A stretch of DNA of 64,000 nucleotides from Pythium myriotylum. Taxonomy: Eukaryota; Oomycota; Peronosporomycetes; Pythiales; Pythiaceae. A program made the position numbers and the translations under genes. The notes beneath the pieces are model-generated. The model saw nothing but the letters and a program-made list of their open reading frames with translations. It was not told the origin of the DNA and did no database searches. The stretch lies in NCBI GenBank assembly GCA_023091665.1, contig JALJCQ010000001.1, positions 744,001-808,000 of the forward strand, written 5' to 3'. Positions 19,050-29,216 of the stretch are shown here, one piece after another (positions within the stretch are counted from its first letter, which is position 1; each line of letters starts with the position of its first letter).

Positions 19050-21554
19050 ATGTCTCTTCCACCAACTACGAATAGTCCAATCTTCAATAGCTCCTTTTTC
19101 CTTGGATCGAATGACTATCTTACAATTGCTGTTGCAGACGAACGATATCAAAAGATAGGTGGAACCAGTGTTTTTAGTTCACTTGCTGTGGCTGGAAATC
19201 TTGACTGTGGATGATTGACAATTGCGGGATCTGCTGTTGACTTGACGAGTCTGTCAGGTGTGACAGCAGGAACAGTCACAGCGTCGAAGGTTGTTATGGT
19301 CGATATCAACAAAGACATCAGCTCATTCCGGAATCTAACAGCCACAAACTTGACTGGTACTCTTCAAACTGCCGCACAACCAAATATTACATCTGTGGGG
19401 ACGTTGAGTTCACTGATAGTATCTGGAAATATCTCAGGAACGCTGTCAACCGCAGCACAACCGAACATCACTAGTGTTGGGTCGCTGACTTCATTACCGA
19501 TAACTCCAACAAACCGTGTTGTTGCGACTGGTCAAACAAGCACTAATTGCATTTGGGCTTCAACCCTGGATAGACGTTATGGCATGAGACAAATTGACAC
19601 GGACAACTTTGTGATGTTGTGCTACTCTGCTGGAGGTACCTACAATGACTATATTTCGTGGTCTCACACCTCAACAACTCTAACCATCGCTGGAAATGTA
19701 TCAGCAACGAACATATCAGGAATTTTATCAACTGCTGCGCAACCAAATATTACTTCACTTGGGACGTTGACTTCTCTAACTGTATCAGGAGCGCTGAACG
19801 GAACGCTGAGCACAGCTGCGCAACCAAATATTACCTCACTTGGAACGTTGACTTCTCTCACTGTATCAGGAGCTGCGAACTTGACATTATCGACTGCTGC
19901 TCAGCCAAATATTACTAGCATTGGAAGCTTAGCATCACTTACTGTGAATGCCATACAAAACAGCAATCAGGCTAATTCTGTATTAGTAAATGATAATGCC
20001 AATACATGGGGGATTCAAGTTGCGAATGGTACCGTCAGATGTGGTTTGGCAACTAATGGATGGATGGGAACGCAATCAAATAATAGCGCGTCTATTGCAT
20101 CGAATAATATTGCAAGACTAACATGTGATACATCAGGAAATGTAGATATTATTGGACATAATGCATCTACTGTTGGATTAAAGCTAGGAGGGACTCTTGT
20201 CACGGCAACAGCTACTCAACTGAATTATAATGCCGTAACTCCAGGAACAGCAACGGCAAGCAAAACTTTGGTTGTTGATTCTGCAAGCGATATTTATGGA
20301 ATAGATGCCATTGGGCTGAACAACATTGATCCGACAAACAACTCAGCTCTTCTTTACAAAGGGATTTTGAGAAAAAACCAAACGACTGGTGAAGATGGTA
20401 TTCAGATTTATGACACGCAATTCCATACAACACCGAAATCCATTCTGAGTTTATATCCAGCGAACGGCGATACTCCAATTTATTTGAACTGTTACAACTA
20501 TCTTCGAGGCAATTTGAAACTGTTTCAAAATGGAAGCGTCGGTGGATACAATAATGGGATGTGGATTCAATATGACATCACTGGCGCTTCAAGCGCTGGA
20601 CTATCACACAACAATATCTCCTTCGTTGATACCAGTGGAGCGTTGGCATGGACATTGAATCAGTACAACACCAGCAAGCAGATAGTTCGTTTTGCTAGCA
20701 CCTTGAGCGATATCAATACCAATTACACCAACTTCAAAACAATTCTATGCTATGAAAAAATCACTCATGCTCTCAAATAGTACAACAGCTGCCGTGTCTC
20801 CATCATCTCAATTCTGTGTTCAAGCTACAACTTCATGGCCAGATGGATCATATAACAAAGCGATTCGATGCATCACAGATAATGCATCTCCATTGGAATT
20901 TCTTGTAGAGTTGAATGCTGGAACAAATGCGACGTCGACTAACGCAACATGGATTGGCAATGCCAGCAACAATGATTTGAGATTTGGAGTCAATAACTCA
21001 ACGAAAATGATTCTCGATACAAATGGGAGACCGGGAATCAGAACAAACTCGCCTGTAGCTCCACTTCACGTGAGTGGAAGTAGTACTTATACAGTTATTC
21101 TCATATCAACCAACACTTACAATTACAATGTGTCAAACAACACATGGACAAACAATGGAGGTGGCCCATTTAGCTTTAGCATTAGTGCGTTCTTCAGCTC
21201 CAATATCTATGTTGGTGCCAGTGTCTATACATCCTCTGATAGACGGTTGAAGGAAAATATTAAACCCATTGAATTGAGCTAGATCATTACCAGAAATTGA
21301 ATCCCGTATCCTATAACTACAAAAACGATAGCACGGCTAAGCTAGGTTTGATCGCCCAAGACACGCTCAAGGTGTGCTCGGAAATGGTCAATCATAGTCC
21401 AAATGAGAATCTTGAAAAAGTTGACGAAGATGATGTCGAGGGCTTCCAATACAATATTGACTACAATCAGTTGGCAGTACTAAACTGCGTGGCTATTAAA
21501 GCTTTGATCAAGAAGATCGAAGAACTAGAAGCAAAACTATCTTCGAGAACATAG
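19050..21554 (+). pseudogene. Fibre-like protein with repeats and S74 chaperone end, broken
   Basis: Probable receptor-binding fibre, about 830 residues before decay. The ATG at 19050 opens the frame; an in-frame TGA at 19212 stops it after 54 codons. Frameshifts near 20755 and 21283 break it further. The middle holds several copies of a roughly 25-residue beta repeat (for example TAAQPNITSLGTLTSLTVSG), known from fibre proteins of large algal and protist viruses. The C-terminal part has TSSDRRLKENIKPIE and then NPVSYNYKNDSTAKLGLIAQD, the signature of the peptidase S74 intramolecular chaperone, which trimerises fibres and cuts itself before the Ser-Asp. Divergent from the packaging ATPase. 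Confidence 0.8.
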
Positions 21555-21559
21555 CTTCT

Positions 21560-23104
21560 CTATGTAATGTAAATATACACACCTCTGAGCTTGCCAAGCA
21601 CATTTTTTTTGTACTTCTCCAAGTCCCGGTTCTTGTCTGGCTTAGGAAATTCCTTATTAAATCCCGCGTACGGTTCATTTTTCGGTGCATGCGCCAATCC
21701 CTCTCGTTTCGCCAGAATATCACTGATCGCTTTTCCGAATTGAGACTTGAGAATTTTATGTAGAGTGATTGGTCTATTGGCTTTGTTAATAGCCATTCTA
21801 GCTTCTTCCACTCGCATTTTGTTGTATTCTCTTTGTCGGAGCTCCTCTTCGATTCCACGATCAAAGTCATCCTCATCAAACGAGTCGTCAGCTTCTTCAA
21901 ACTCACTCAAGAGGTTTTTTCGTGGTGATGATGTCCGAGCTTCTCTATACTCTAATAACACTTTTGTCGGCGTTTTTCTAACGCCTTTATCCTCAATCGC
22001 CCTTTTCAGAGCTCTCGAGTCAGTTGGTGTTTCATTTGCTGGGGTTTTCTCACGCTTTCTCTTCTCATCTTTTTTTGCGCTCTGAACAGTCTCAACAATG
22101 GCATCCGAAGTTGCGGCTCTCTCATCGTCAGTCAATTCTTCAAACTTATGCTTTTTGGAGAAATATGCTTTGATTTCCACTTTGATATCGCGAGGTCTCT
22201 TAGATCCACGCTTTGTGTCCTCGTCAAATTTATCAACCATCTCAGTAATTGTAGCTTTGATGTCATCGAGCTTATGCATCTTATCGATCTTTTCCATTGC
22301 TTGTGATAGTGTGAGCGCTCGTTTGGTTGGTTTCGCTGTCAACAGCGCATCAAAGTACTTCGGAGATTCAGCCTCGGCGTCAAATCCTTGATCTTGCATA
22401 AGAAATCGCACGCTCTTGCGACCGGAATCAAGCAAGGATTTATATTTTGTAATTGCCTTCGGAGATAGTACTGGAGATGATTTCGGTTGAGTAGGAATCT
22501 GAATAGCTGGAGTTTGTGGAATTGGAGCCTTCTCTTCAAGTTCATCTGCAGTTAGATAAGTGTCTGTTACCTCTGGCTTGAATTTGATCTTTCCGATTTT
22601 TGGTGGGGGACTTATTAATTTTGGAGCAATGATGGGAGGCAATTCCTCCATTTCTTGATCAACTGTCTTTTTGGGCGATGGAGATCTCATTGCTACGTCA
22701 TTCAAAATTTTTTTAGACTTCCCTGGAGAGGGAGTCGCCATCGTGACATCTGTATCAGTCACTGTCGGAACAAATTTTACTTTACCTGGTGATTTGGTCT
22801 TGGAAACTTTGGGTAGTTTTACTTTTTTTTGTGCTTTGGGAGGCTTTCCTTCGTCATCCTTCACGACCGGAGGAGCCTTCTTCGTGAGCTTACTAGTGAT
22901 CTGATCATAGTCATAATCACGCGATTTGCTCATGACTTGTTGGAACAGATTTGCCAACGAATCGCTGCTAGCGTCGTCTAGTGCTTGCTGCTGAATCATA
23001 GCTTTCAACTTCGCACCTTGTACAAAATCACTCTTGGCCATTGCATTGTAATAGCGGTCGTAAGCTTTTTGCTTAGTCTGGTTGTCAGTGAAGAACCCGT
23101 TCAT
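21560..23104 (-). CDS. Lys/Pro-rich PLV protein of unknown function (514 aa)
   Basis: Intact from the ATG at 23104. The N-terminus (MNGFFTDNQTKQKAYDRYYNAMAK) and the C-terminus (ANRPITLHKILKSQFGKAISDILAKR) look ordered. The long middle is disordered, rich in Lys, Pro, Ser and Asp/Glu, with repeated SPSPKK/SPGK-type motifs and VTDTxxT phrases. No enzyme motif is visible. It lies directly downstream of the major capsid gene on the same strand (57 bp apart), so a virion-internal or scaffold role is likely but inferred. It meets the fibre gene tail to tail, 5 bp apart. Confidence 0.7.
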   Translation of the reverse strand: MNGFFTDNQTKQKAYDRYYNAMAKSDFVQGAKLKAMIQQQALDDASSDSLANLFQQVMSKSRDYDYDQITSKLTKKAPPVVKDDEGKPPKAQKKVKLPKVSKTKSPGKVKFVPTVTDTDVTMATPSPGKSKKILNDVAMRSPSPKKTVDQEMEELPPIIAPKLISPPPKIGKIKFKPEVTDTYLTADELEEKAPIPQTPAIQIPTQPKSSPVLSPKAITKYKSLLDSGRKSVRFLMQDQGFDAEAESPKYFDALLTAKPTKRALTLSQAMEKIDKMHKLDDIKATITEMVDKFDEDTKRGSKRPRDIKVEIKAYFSKKHKFEELTDDERAATSDAIVETVQSAKKDEKRKREKTPANETPTDSRALKRAIEDKGVRKTPTKVLLEYREARTSSPRKNLLSEFEEADDSFDEDDFDRGIEEELRQREYNKMRVEEARMAINKANRPITLHKILKSQFGKAISDILAKREGLAHAPKNEPYAGFNKEFPKPDKNRDLEKYKKNVLGKLRGVYIYIT

Positions 23105-23161
23105 TGTTTCTGGATACTATATTTGGCAGATCAAAAAAATATATTGAGAAGACAACGATGC

Positions 23162-24872
23162 TTAGTTTTGAACTGGACCTTGCGATACAGTACCCATAGC
23201 AGTGTCGCTAGCAACGACTTCACGAAGGATATGGTAATAAATCGTGAGTGCGTAGTTTGTGTTGTTCGTACCACTGACAATGATCGACTTGCTTGCGCCA
23301 TCCTCACTTGGGAGACGACGTCCAATATCAACAGCAACGAATCGGTAAAGAGATTCCCATAGACGTTGAGAAAGTAAACCAGCGCTTGTTACATCATCAA
23401 GACCACCATCAACACCAGACTTAGACATTTCCTGAACGAAGAGATCGTAGCCGAAGTTGACAGGGTTATTCCAGATTGGGACGTTTCCTACCGTTACCTG
23501 TAAGTTACGTAACGCAGCAAACGGTGAAGTGGTTGCAGGTACGGTGCTGAAAGGACTACGGAATGGATTGATCACATCTGGAAGAGAACTAGATCCTGCA
23601 GCCATATTCGTGATAACAGGTTGCATGATCAATTTCTTTGGATTAGCAATACCGTTCGTGATCGTCCACGTGAATGATTGACCAGCTTGAACGGTGAACT
23701 TGTTAGTTACACGTTCGAAATAACGGAATGTTTTCTTCTGGATAAGGGCATTGTCAGCTGATGGATTTGGACTGTAAGTTGGAACTAACAAACGAGAGAA
23801 TGCTTGGGATGGAGCAATACCACTTCCCGAAGTCGCTGTACCGTTAACATCGGCAGTAACTGTCAAGATCGTGCTAGCCGGAACGTTGAGACCGGTTGGA
23901 GATAGCGTGGCGGTTGAAACAGCGGAGTAGAAGTTCCAAAGAATTGGACATGTGTTGCCAAATTGCATGTTGTTGCTGACTGCGATGGTTCCTGGAGCAA
24001 CAACGCCAGTGGAACTAGTCGTGATCGTGGTGCTCGAACTGTTGTAGTTAATGTAAATCAAACCACGGGTGTTCTTCTGCATTGGGCATTTTTTGAAGTA
24101 ATCACAGATATCCTTGGGTTTGATGCATGCTAAATAATGAGCTACATAGAATGGGGCACCATTAGCAACCGATCCAGCTGACGCGACATATACTTGTGGT
24201 TTTGACACAGCTTGGATGTTGGCGGTTGAACCCATGACATCGTATGCAAGTTTGTTGGCTTGCTGATCGAGAGCAGTAAAGAGTGACCGATCATATGCAC
24301 CCTTATTGAGCAGCGTATTTGACAGACCAAACTCTCCAACAGCAGAATTCATAAACGAACTCGTTGTAACGTTGTCAAGATTCTGTGTTAAGCTACTTCC
24401 AGCAGCCGGAGAAGCGTATTCGTCAATTACGAAGTTGCTGGTTTGGCCCTGCTTGAGATAGGTGTTGTAATCCCATTCAGTTAAGGCCTTGAATGTAGCA
24501 TTGACGTTCTCATGAACTTGATTTGTTTGGACCGTTGTACCATCAATGACAACTTGAACAGTCAATGAATTGCCAGGCACCTGCCTTAGGAACTAGTTGA
24601 TCAATTGAACAAGCACCAGTCGAAGTCACTGAAGCACCCGTGCTGTTTGTGATTTGAAGCTTGATTGGAAGCTCAATGACAGCTTCTTCCCAGTTGACAA
24701 ACGCAGTTTGAGAAGAGATCGTGGATAAATTGAATTGAATTTGACCGGCATATTGACCCGTGTTAGAAGTCGAATCTTGAATGTAGGTCCATTTCTTATC
24801 GCGGAAGAGCGTTTCAGCTGGCGCTGGTTCGACGGAGTGCTCGAAAGCAGAAATATCGCTTGCGGTGGACAT
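23162..24872 (-). pseudogene. Major capsid protein (double jelly-roll), one frameshift
   Basis: Forms the hexon-like capsomers. The ATG at 24872 opens the frame and the stop is at 23162, about 570 residues in all, normal for PLV capsid proteins. The N-terminal part shows IQFNLSTISSQTAFVNWEEA, a PLV hallmark, and the C-terminal part shows LWESLYRFVAVDIGRRLP and YALTIYYHILREV. A single frameshift near 24575 separates the first 100 or so residues from the rest, so the copy cannot make a whole capsid protein unless the shift is a sequence error. TATA-like DNA lies upstream. Confidence 0.82.
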
Positions 24873-24929
24873 TGTATAGTATGAGATAGCTTATATTGGT
24901 CAAGATATAGATCGCCAGCAAAAAATAAT

Positions 24930-25310
24930 ATGAGCGCTAAGACAATTATTAAATTATCTCGAACAACAGATGATCAACTCACGAAACTCGCGAATTCGCT
25001 TAATGCCAAGGTAGATCAAATCGATTTCAAGCAAAATTTAGATAAGAGCAAAGATTACTGTATTATCAACATGGGTACGCCTCAAATCGGAGGTCAGCAT
25101 TGGATGGCAGTTTCAAACAAAGACAAATGCTACTTCGATCCATTGGGACTTCCGCGTCCTCGTGTCATCCCAAAGAACTACTCTTATAGAGAAGTTGATA
25201 TTCAAGATCCGCAATTCGGTCACTGTGGTCAGTACTGCGTGCTCTGGCTTTACTATTTGCAGCATGGAAAAGAAGAAGAGTTCTACAAGCTGTTCAAGCA
25301 GCAACTGTGA
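24930..25310 (+). CDS. Adenain/Ulp1-like maturation cysteine protease
   Basis: Cleaves virion precursor proteins in this virus group. A 126-residue intact frame. The catalytic order fits clan CE: GGQHWMAV (His57), YFDPLG (Asp70), a Gln at 92 or 95, and FGHCGQYCVLWL (Cys99). It is shorter than adenain but typical for PLVs and virophages. It is divergent from the capsid gene with 57 bp between starts, and its 3' end overlaps a small - strand gene by 28 bp. Confidence 0.88.
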   Translation: MSAKTIIKLSRTTDDQLTKLANSLNAKVDQIDFKQNLDKSKDYCIINMGTPQIGGQHWMAVSNKDKCYFDPLGLPRPRVIPKNYSYREVDIQDPQFGHCGQYCVLWLYYLQHGKEEEFYKLFKQQL

Positions 25311-25456
25311 TCTTGAATACGGTGACAGAGATAGTGAATGTTCGCAATTGCATTTTCCAAATCTTCAATTTCATCGATGTTATTGGGCTCGTCCTCAAGC
25401 AGACGCTGCAGCACTGACTGTAGCATTCGCGCAATACTCAGCAATCCACTCCGCAT
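25283..25456 (-). CDS. Small PLV protein (57 aa)
   Basis: A short - strand frame starting at the ATG at 25456, with a TATATA stretch about 10 bp before it. It reads as a helical protein with a hydrophobic/basic start (MRSGLLSIARMLQSVLQRLL), an acidic middle (EDEPNNIDEIEDLENAIANI) and a Cys/His end (HYLCHRIQDHSCCLNS). No family recognised. Composition, TATA motif and the small tail overlap with the protease gene support it. At this size chance cannot be excluded. Confidence 0.4.
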   Translation of the reverse strand: MRSGLLSIARMLQSVLQRLLEDEPNNIDEIEDLENAIANIHYLCHRIQDHSCCLNSL

Positions 25457-25506
25457 TGTTTTCTATATATCAGTATGCCTAACTCAAGATGAAAAAAATA
25501 TAGCAG

Positions 25507-25719
25507 CTACTTCTTACTGCGCTTACAATCCATCTTAATCAGCTTCAGTGTTTGATCTCTAAGATTTTTTTGCTTCATGTTCGGCAAGATTTCGAGAGTC
25601 GGACGAACGATTTCAAGTTGTGCCTGGGCTAATTGATCTGCTGCCGTTGGTTTGTAGTAGTTTTCATCGATATGAGCTGGCGCATCAATTGTCTCATCAT
25701 CAACATATTCAATTTCCAT
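25507..25719 (-). CDS. Small PLV protein (70 aa)
   Basis: Begins MEIEYVDDETIDAPAHIDEN (acidic) and ends NLRDQTLKLIKMDCKRSKK (basic), with an Ala/Gln helix between (AADQLAQAQLEIVRPTLEI). No motif known to me. It follows viral AT-rich codon use and shares direction with its neighbours. Between it and the GIY-YIG gene (25720-25919) I see nothing but AT-rich DNA. Confidence 0.45.
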   Translation of the reverse strand: MEIEYVDDETIDAPAHIDENYYKPTAADQLAQAQLEIVRPTLEILPNMKQKNLRDQTLKLIKMDCKRSKK

Positions 25720-25919
25720 CGCTGCTATGTATTATCAGACATTTCTGAAATATATTCAACATAATGTAGAAACGATGTAATTACCTTCATATTTTCATGT
25801 GTCGTTTCTATGATTGACGCTTAGCGCGTATCGGCTCACCATGACTATCTACACACTGTTATTATCTATATCTACAAGTCTCTAATTTTTTTGCCAGGGT
25901 CACAAAAAAATATCATAGT

Positions 25920-26447
25920 CTAAGCACTCTGTTCTTCTAGCCACCGCTTGTGCTTCTTCGATCGAACGTGAACATGGTGATTTGCAGCAGAGTATTTGCC
26001 GCCACATTCACAATTGGATCGAGCTGCTAGTCGGGCTTTAGAAATTGCATCCCATCGTTGCTTATTTGCCTTATAGTATTCCTTATTGTAGGCCTTGTAT
26101 TTCTCTTTATTATTTTTTCGATAATCTGTTTTTTGCAGCTGATCTATCGTAAACGCATTGTTTTTATTTACTGCTGTTTTTCTAAATTTTGCTATCCAAA
26201 GTTGTTCATATGCTTGAAGATGCTGTTTGTCTACAACCTCATACTCCTTCACGAGAGTGATCTTGAATTTATCAATGCCATGAGTCTTAAAGTATGGAAA
26301 AATTGACATATGTGTATGCTTGCCCTCAACCCAGCGTCGAAAGTTATTTTTGTGTCCTTGCCAACGCCATGACAATTTATTGAGAGTAGAACCAATGTAG
26401 CATAGGTCACTTTCAAGATGAATGATTCTGTAGACTCGACCGATCAT
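25920..26447 (-). CDS. GIY-YIG endonuclease
   Basis: A 175-residue intact nuclease from the ATG at 26447. The catalytic module is at the N-terminus: GRVYRIIHLESDLCYIGST (GIY and YIG strands) with Trp/Arg following (SWRWQGHKNN) and a Glu in YEQLWIAKF. A Lys/Tyr-rich helix then leads to a Cys/His zinc-binding end (CECGGKYSAANHHVHVRSKKH). Such stand-alone GIY-YIG genes are frequent cargo in PLVs and giant viruses and may aid homing or DNA processing. It is the last gene before the right TIR, mirroring the CRN gene at the left TIR. Confidence 0.88.
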   Translation of the reverse strand: MIGRVYRIIHLESDLCYIGSTLNKLSWRWQGHKNNFRRWVEGKHTHMSIFPYFKTHGIDKFKITLVKEYEVVDKQHLQAYEQLWIAKFRKTAVNKNNAFTIDQLQKTDYRKNNKEKYKAYNKEYYKANKQRWDAISKARLAARSNCECGGKYSAANHHVHVRSKKHKRWLEEQSA

Positions 26448-26753
26448 TTTATTTCTCAAATTGGATTTCCAATTTTATAGTTCCTATATATTGATGAATA
26501 TATTTATCAGAAATAAAATAATTCGTCGAGTTCCGAGGTTCCGAAACCGAGTTCCGAACCGGTTCCAAAATGATGTCGTACTTACTAGAGCTGCTGTCGT
26601 ACTTCAATTCAATAGCGAATTGCATTTAATTGACGACTTGTGGGTACTCGGGTTCCAAAATTTTCGGAACCAAATTTTAACAACTAGAAGGGCTGTGGTT
26701 ACATTGGCATCTGCTGCTGGTGCTCGGGTTCCGAGTTCCTATACTTTTATATA

Positions 26754-28341
26754 ACGGGTTCTGCCAAATTGATGTCCCTGTCTGGATTGTATACCCTACT
26801 GATTTTAGTGAGCTTTTCTGGGCATTCTAGAATCTCCGGAGAAATTGTAAACCGTTCCAATTAGTATACCATTGGCCGCCATGGCTCAAACTCACCGCCA
26901 CTTTTCAAATCTTCAATCACCGAGGACCAAGAACCACCACTACCACAATGCCATCACGTCGTATCCCCAAGTCCATGATCGAGAAGCTCGAGGTCATTGA
27001 CTGGATCGAGGCCAACTGCCCCCAAGCCCCGACCCGAGCTGCCAACTACTTCAAGAACAAGAGGGGTTGGATTGTGTCGCCTGCTCAGGTTCGCTACTGG
27101 TGGAAGAAACGCGACGAGATTCGCCAGGCCAGCCCAACCCAGTTCCGTCTCAGCGGCGCTGGCGCAAAGCCACAACTTGACGCGATCGAAGACACACTCT
27201 TTGATCTCATTATTCAGCGCCGTGTGCACAAACTTAAGGTGTCTCGTGATTGGATCCAGGCGAAGGCACGCGAGCTTGCGCATGCAGAAGGCTACGAGGG
27301 TTTCATGGCATCGGACAAGTGGCTAAGTCTCTTCATGAAACGCTATGGACTCTCGCTCCGCCGAACTACCAATCTCACCGTACTGTCAGATGACCAGCTC
27401 ATCTCACGAGCGATCAGCTATATGATCTTTCTTGCTGGTCGACGCAATACTCTGGAGCCCATGGGTACCGTTCTCATGGACGAGACGGTTGTGTATTTTG
27501 AAGACCCGCGCCACGATACCGTCGACATCCTTGGTGCTCGGCATGTTGTGTTGAAGTCGACAGGATTCGCTTCAATGCGAATCACTGTCGTACTTGCGGT
27601 GACTGCCGCCGGCAAGAAACTCATCCCACTGCTGATTTGGAAAGGGAAAGGCGGTGGAAACTTCCGACGCATTGGCAACGTGTACGTAGCACTTCAAGAG
27701 AAGGCGTGTGTAAACACGAGCCTTCTGTTGAAGTGGTTGGACGTGGTGTTTCCTTGCGTCTTTGACGCAAACCCAGGCAAAACACTCGTCTGGGACTCAA
27801 TGCGCGCACACGTTGCGAAGGCGGTCAAGGCTCGTTGCCAGGAGAAGCAAATTCAGTCTGTTGTGGTGCCCGGTGGCATGACACCGTATCTCCAAGCCGG
27901 CGATATTGGCATTTACAAGTCGTTTAAAGACCACATTTCTCCTGTCATCGACGCCTGGAAAACATCAGACCAGGTCGAGTACACGCGCCACGGAAACCCA
28001 AAGCCTCCCGCCGTTGAGACGGTTGCACGCTGGGTGGACAGCGCCTGGAAAGCGGTCCCACAAGCTGTTGTTGAGAACTCCATTCTCGGTGCTGGGTTCT
28101 CCGACAACTTTGAAGACTGGCACATTAGTCGTCACGACGTCTACGGTGGCTTGCACGAGAGCAGAATGTCGATGGACAGGAGCAGATCGACAACGTCGAT
28201 GCGGATCTTGAAGAGCTTGTCGATGAGTTTGACGAGCTGGTAGTTGAGCTCTAATATAGTACCCTCCCAAATTGTATACCCGTTCAGGGTCGTTGGGTAT
28301 ATTATTGAATAGTATACCTTTCACTATTTGGCAGAACCCGT
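26754..28341 (+). mobile_element. pogo/Tc1-type DNA transposon (1588 bp) inside the right TIR
   Basis: Perfect 16-bp terminal inverted repeats (ACGGGTTCTGCCAAAT and complement) and a TA target duplication (26752-26753, 28342-28343). Comparison with the left TIR shows the empty site. It carries one transposase gene. Flanking DNA inside the element before 26948 and after 28254 is non-coding. Confidence 0.92.
26948..28243 (+). CDS. pogo-like DDE transposase, C-terminal frameshift
   Basis: Cuts and joins the transposon ends. An N-terminal CENP-B/Psq-like helix-turn-helix region (SMIEKLEVIDWIEANCPQAP, then DWIQAKARELAHAEGYEGF) precedes a DDE_1 catalytic core: MDETVVYFEDP (first acidic residues, near 178), LLIWKGKGG, and VWDSMRAHVAKAV (second Asp, near 281), followed by GGMTPYLQAGDI. 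The frame ends at 28243 with a Ser/Arg-rich, odd tail. One base over, from about 28155 to a stop at 28252-28254, the DNA encodes an acidic tail (EELVDEFDELVVEL), so a one-base shift has changed the last 30 residues. The catalytic core is open. Confidence 0.88.
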   Translation: MPSRRIPKSMIEKLEVIDWIEANCPQAPTRAANYFKNKRGWIVSPAQVRYWWKKRDEIRQASPTQFRLSGAGAKPQLDAIEDTLFDLIIQRRVHKLKVSRDWIQAKARELAHAEGYEGFMASDKWLSLFMKRYGLSLRRTTNLTVLSDDQLISRAISYMIFLAGRRNTLEPMGTVLMDETVVYFEDPRHDTVDILGARHVVLKSTGFASMRITVVLAVTAAGKKLIPLLIWKGKGGGNFRRIGNVYVALQEKACVNTSLLLKWLDVVFPCVFDANPGKTLVWDSMRAHVAKAVKARCQEKQIQSVVVPGGMTPYLQAGDIGIYKSFKDHISPVIDAWKTSDQVEYTRHGNPKPPAVETVARWVDSAWKAVPQAVVENSILGAGFSDNFEDWHISRHDVYGGLHESRMSMDRSRSTTSMRILKSLSMSLTSW

Positions 28342-28705
28342 TATATACATATAAAATTTATAGACAGGGGGGGTAGGGGGTAGAAGAGAAAAGAGATATA
28401 GAGAGACAGTGTAGCGTTTTTTTTGTGGAACTTGGGAACTCGGTCCCGCATTGTGTATAAAACCTACCATGATCATAATTGTTGAGGTTACGTCGGTTCG
28501 GTGACATGGAACCGGTTCAGATCATGTTTAGGAACTTTACGCACTGCTGGATTTTAATAACTACAATCACTCTGGTGGTCCCTCGTTCAAAGAGTAGATT
28601 GAGTACAATGAACTCGTGTTTCGGAACTTTACGAACTACTGGATTTAGATAACTACGTTGAGCATTGTCTAAAGTGACATTCCTGAGAATTCACATGAAC
28701 CTTTA

Positions 28706-29216
28706 GTCTCCACACGGCGTACCCGTACGCCCTAGGGCGTACCGGTACGCCCGAGAAAAAATATAGATTTTGCCTCAGCCGTCGCGTCCTGGCCAAAAAT
28801 AGCACGCAGATCATAAAGTAGAGATAGATAGCTGCTCCCAAACTATTTTTCGGTCGCAAATGAGCAATTCTTCGTGGAGAAATTGGATGTTGAAGCTCGA
28901 GGTCATGAAAAAATCGGGGCAATTTTCGTGGAGGCCAGAATTTTCCGCCGAGTGGCCGAGACCGGCAAGCAATGCTCTGGTGAGGTTGGGTGGGCTTCAG
29001 ATGCGCGCTGTGAGGACCTCCAGCATAGCGGAACCGCTCCAATGTGCACCTCGCTCGAGGTATACATCGTTGCTGTTTGCCGCTTTAGAGTGACTCGTTT
29101 CTGCTCAACATATGGTCACCATATGTTCTTCATACAAACTTCCATACAAACTATCTCACGTCGGGCGTACCGGTATGATTGTAGCCATGCTACCGGTACG
29201 CTTTTGCCCTGGAGAC
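28706..29216. mobile_element. TA-type MITE (511 bp) in the right TIR
   Basis: The ends GTCTCCA and TGGAGAC are followed inward by imperfectly matching GCGTACC phrases. It is flanked by TA (28704-28705, 29217-29218). Removing it rejoins sequence comparable with the left TIR near 6850. Several GCGTACCGGTACGC-type palindromes lie near both ends. No coding frame is convincing. Confidence 0.7.
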
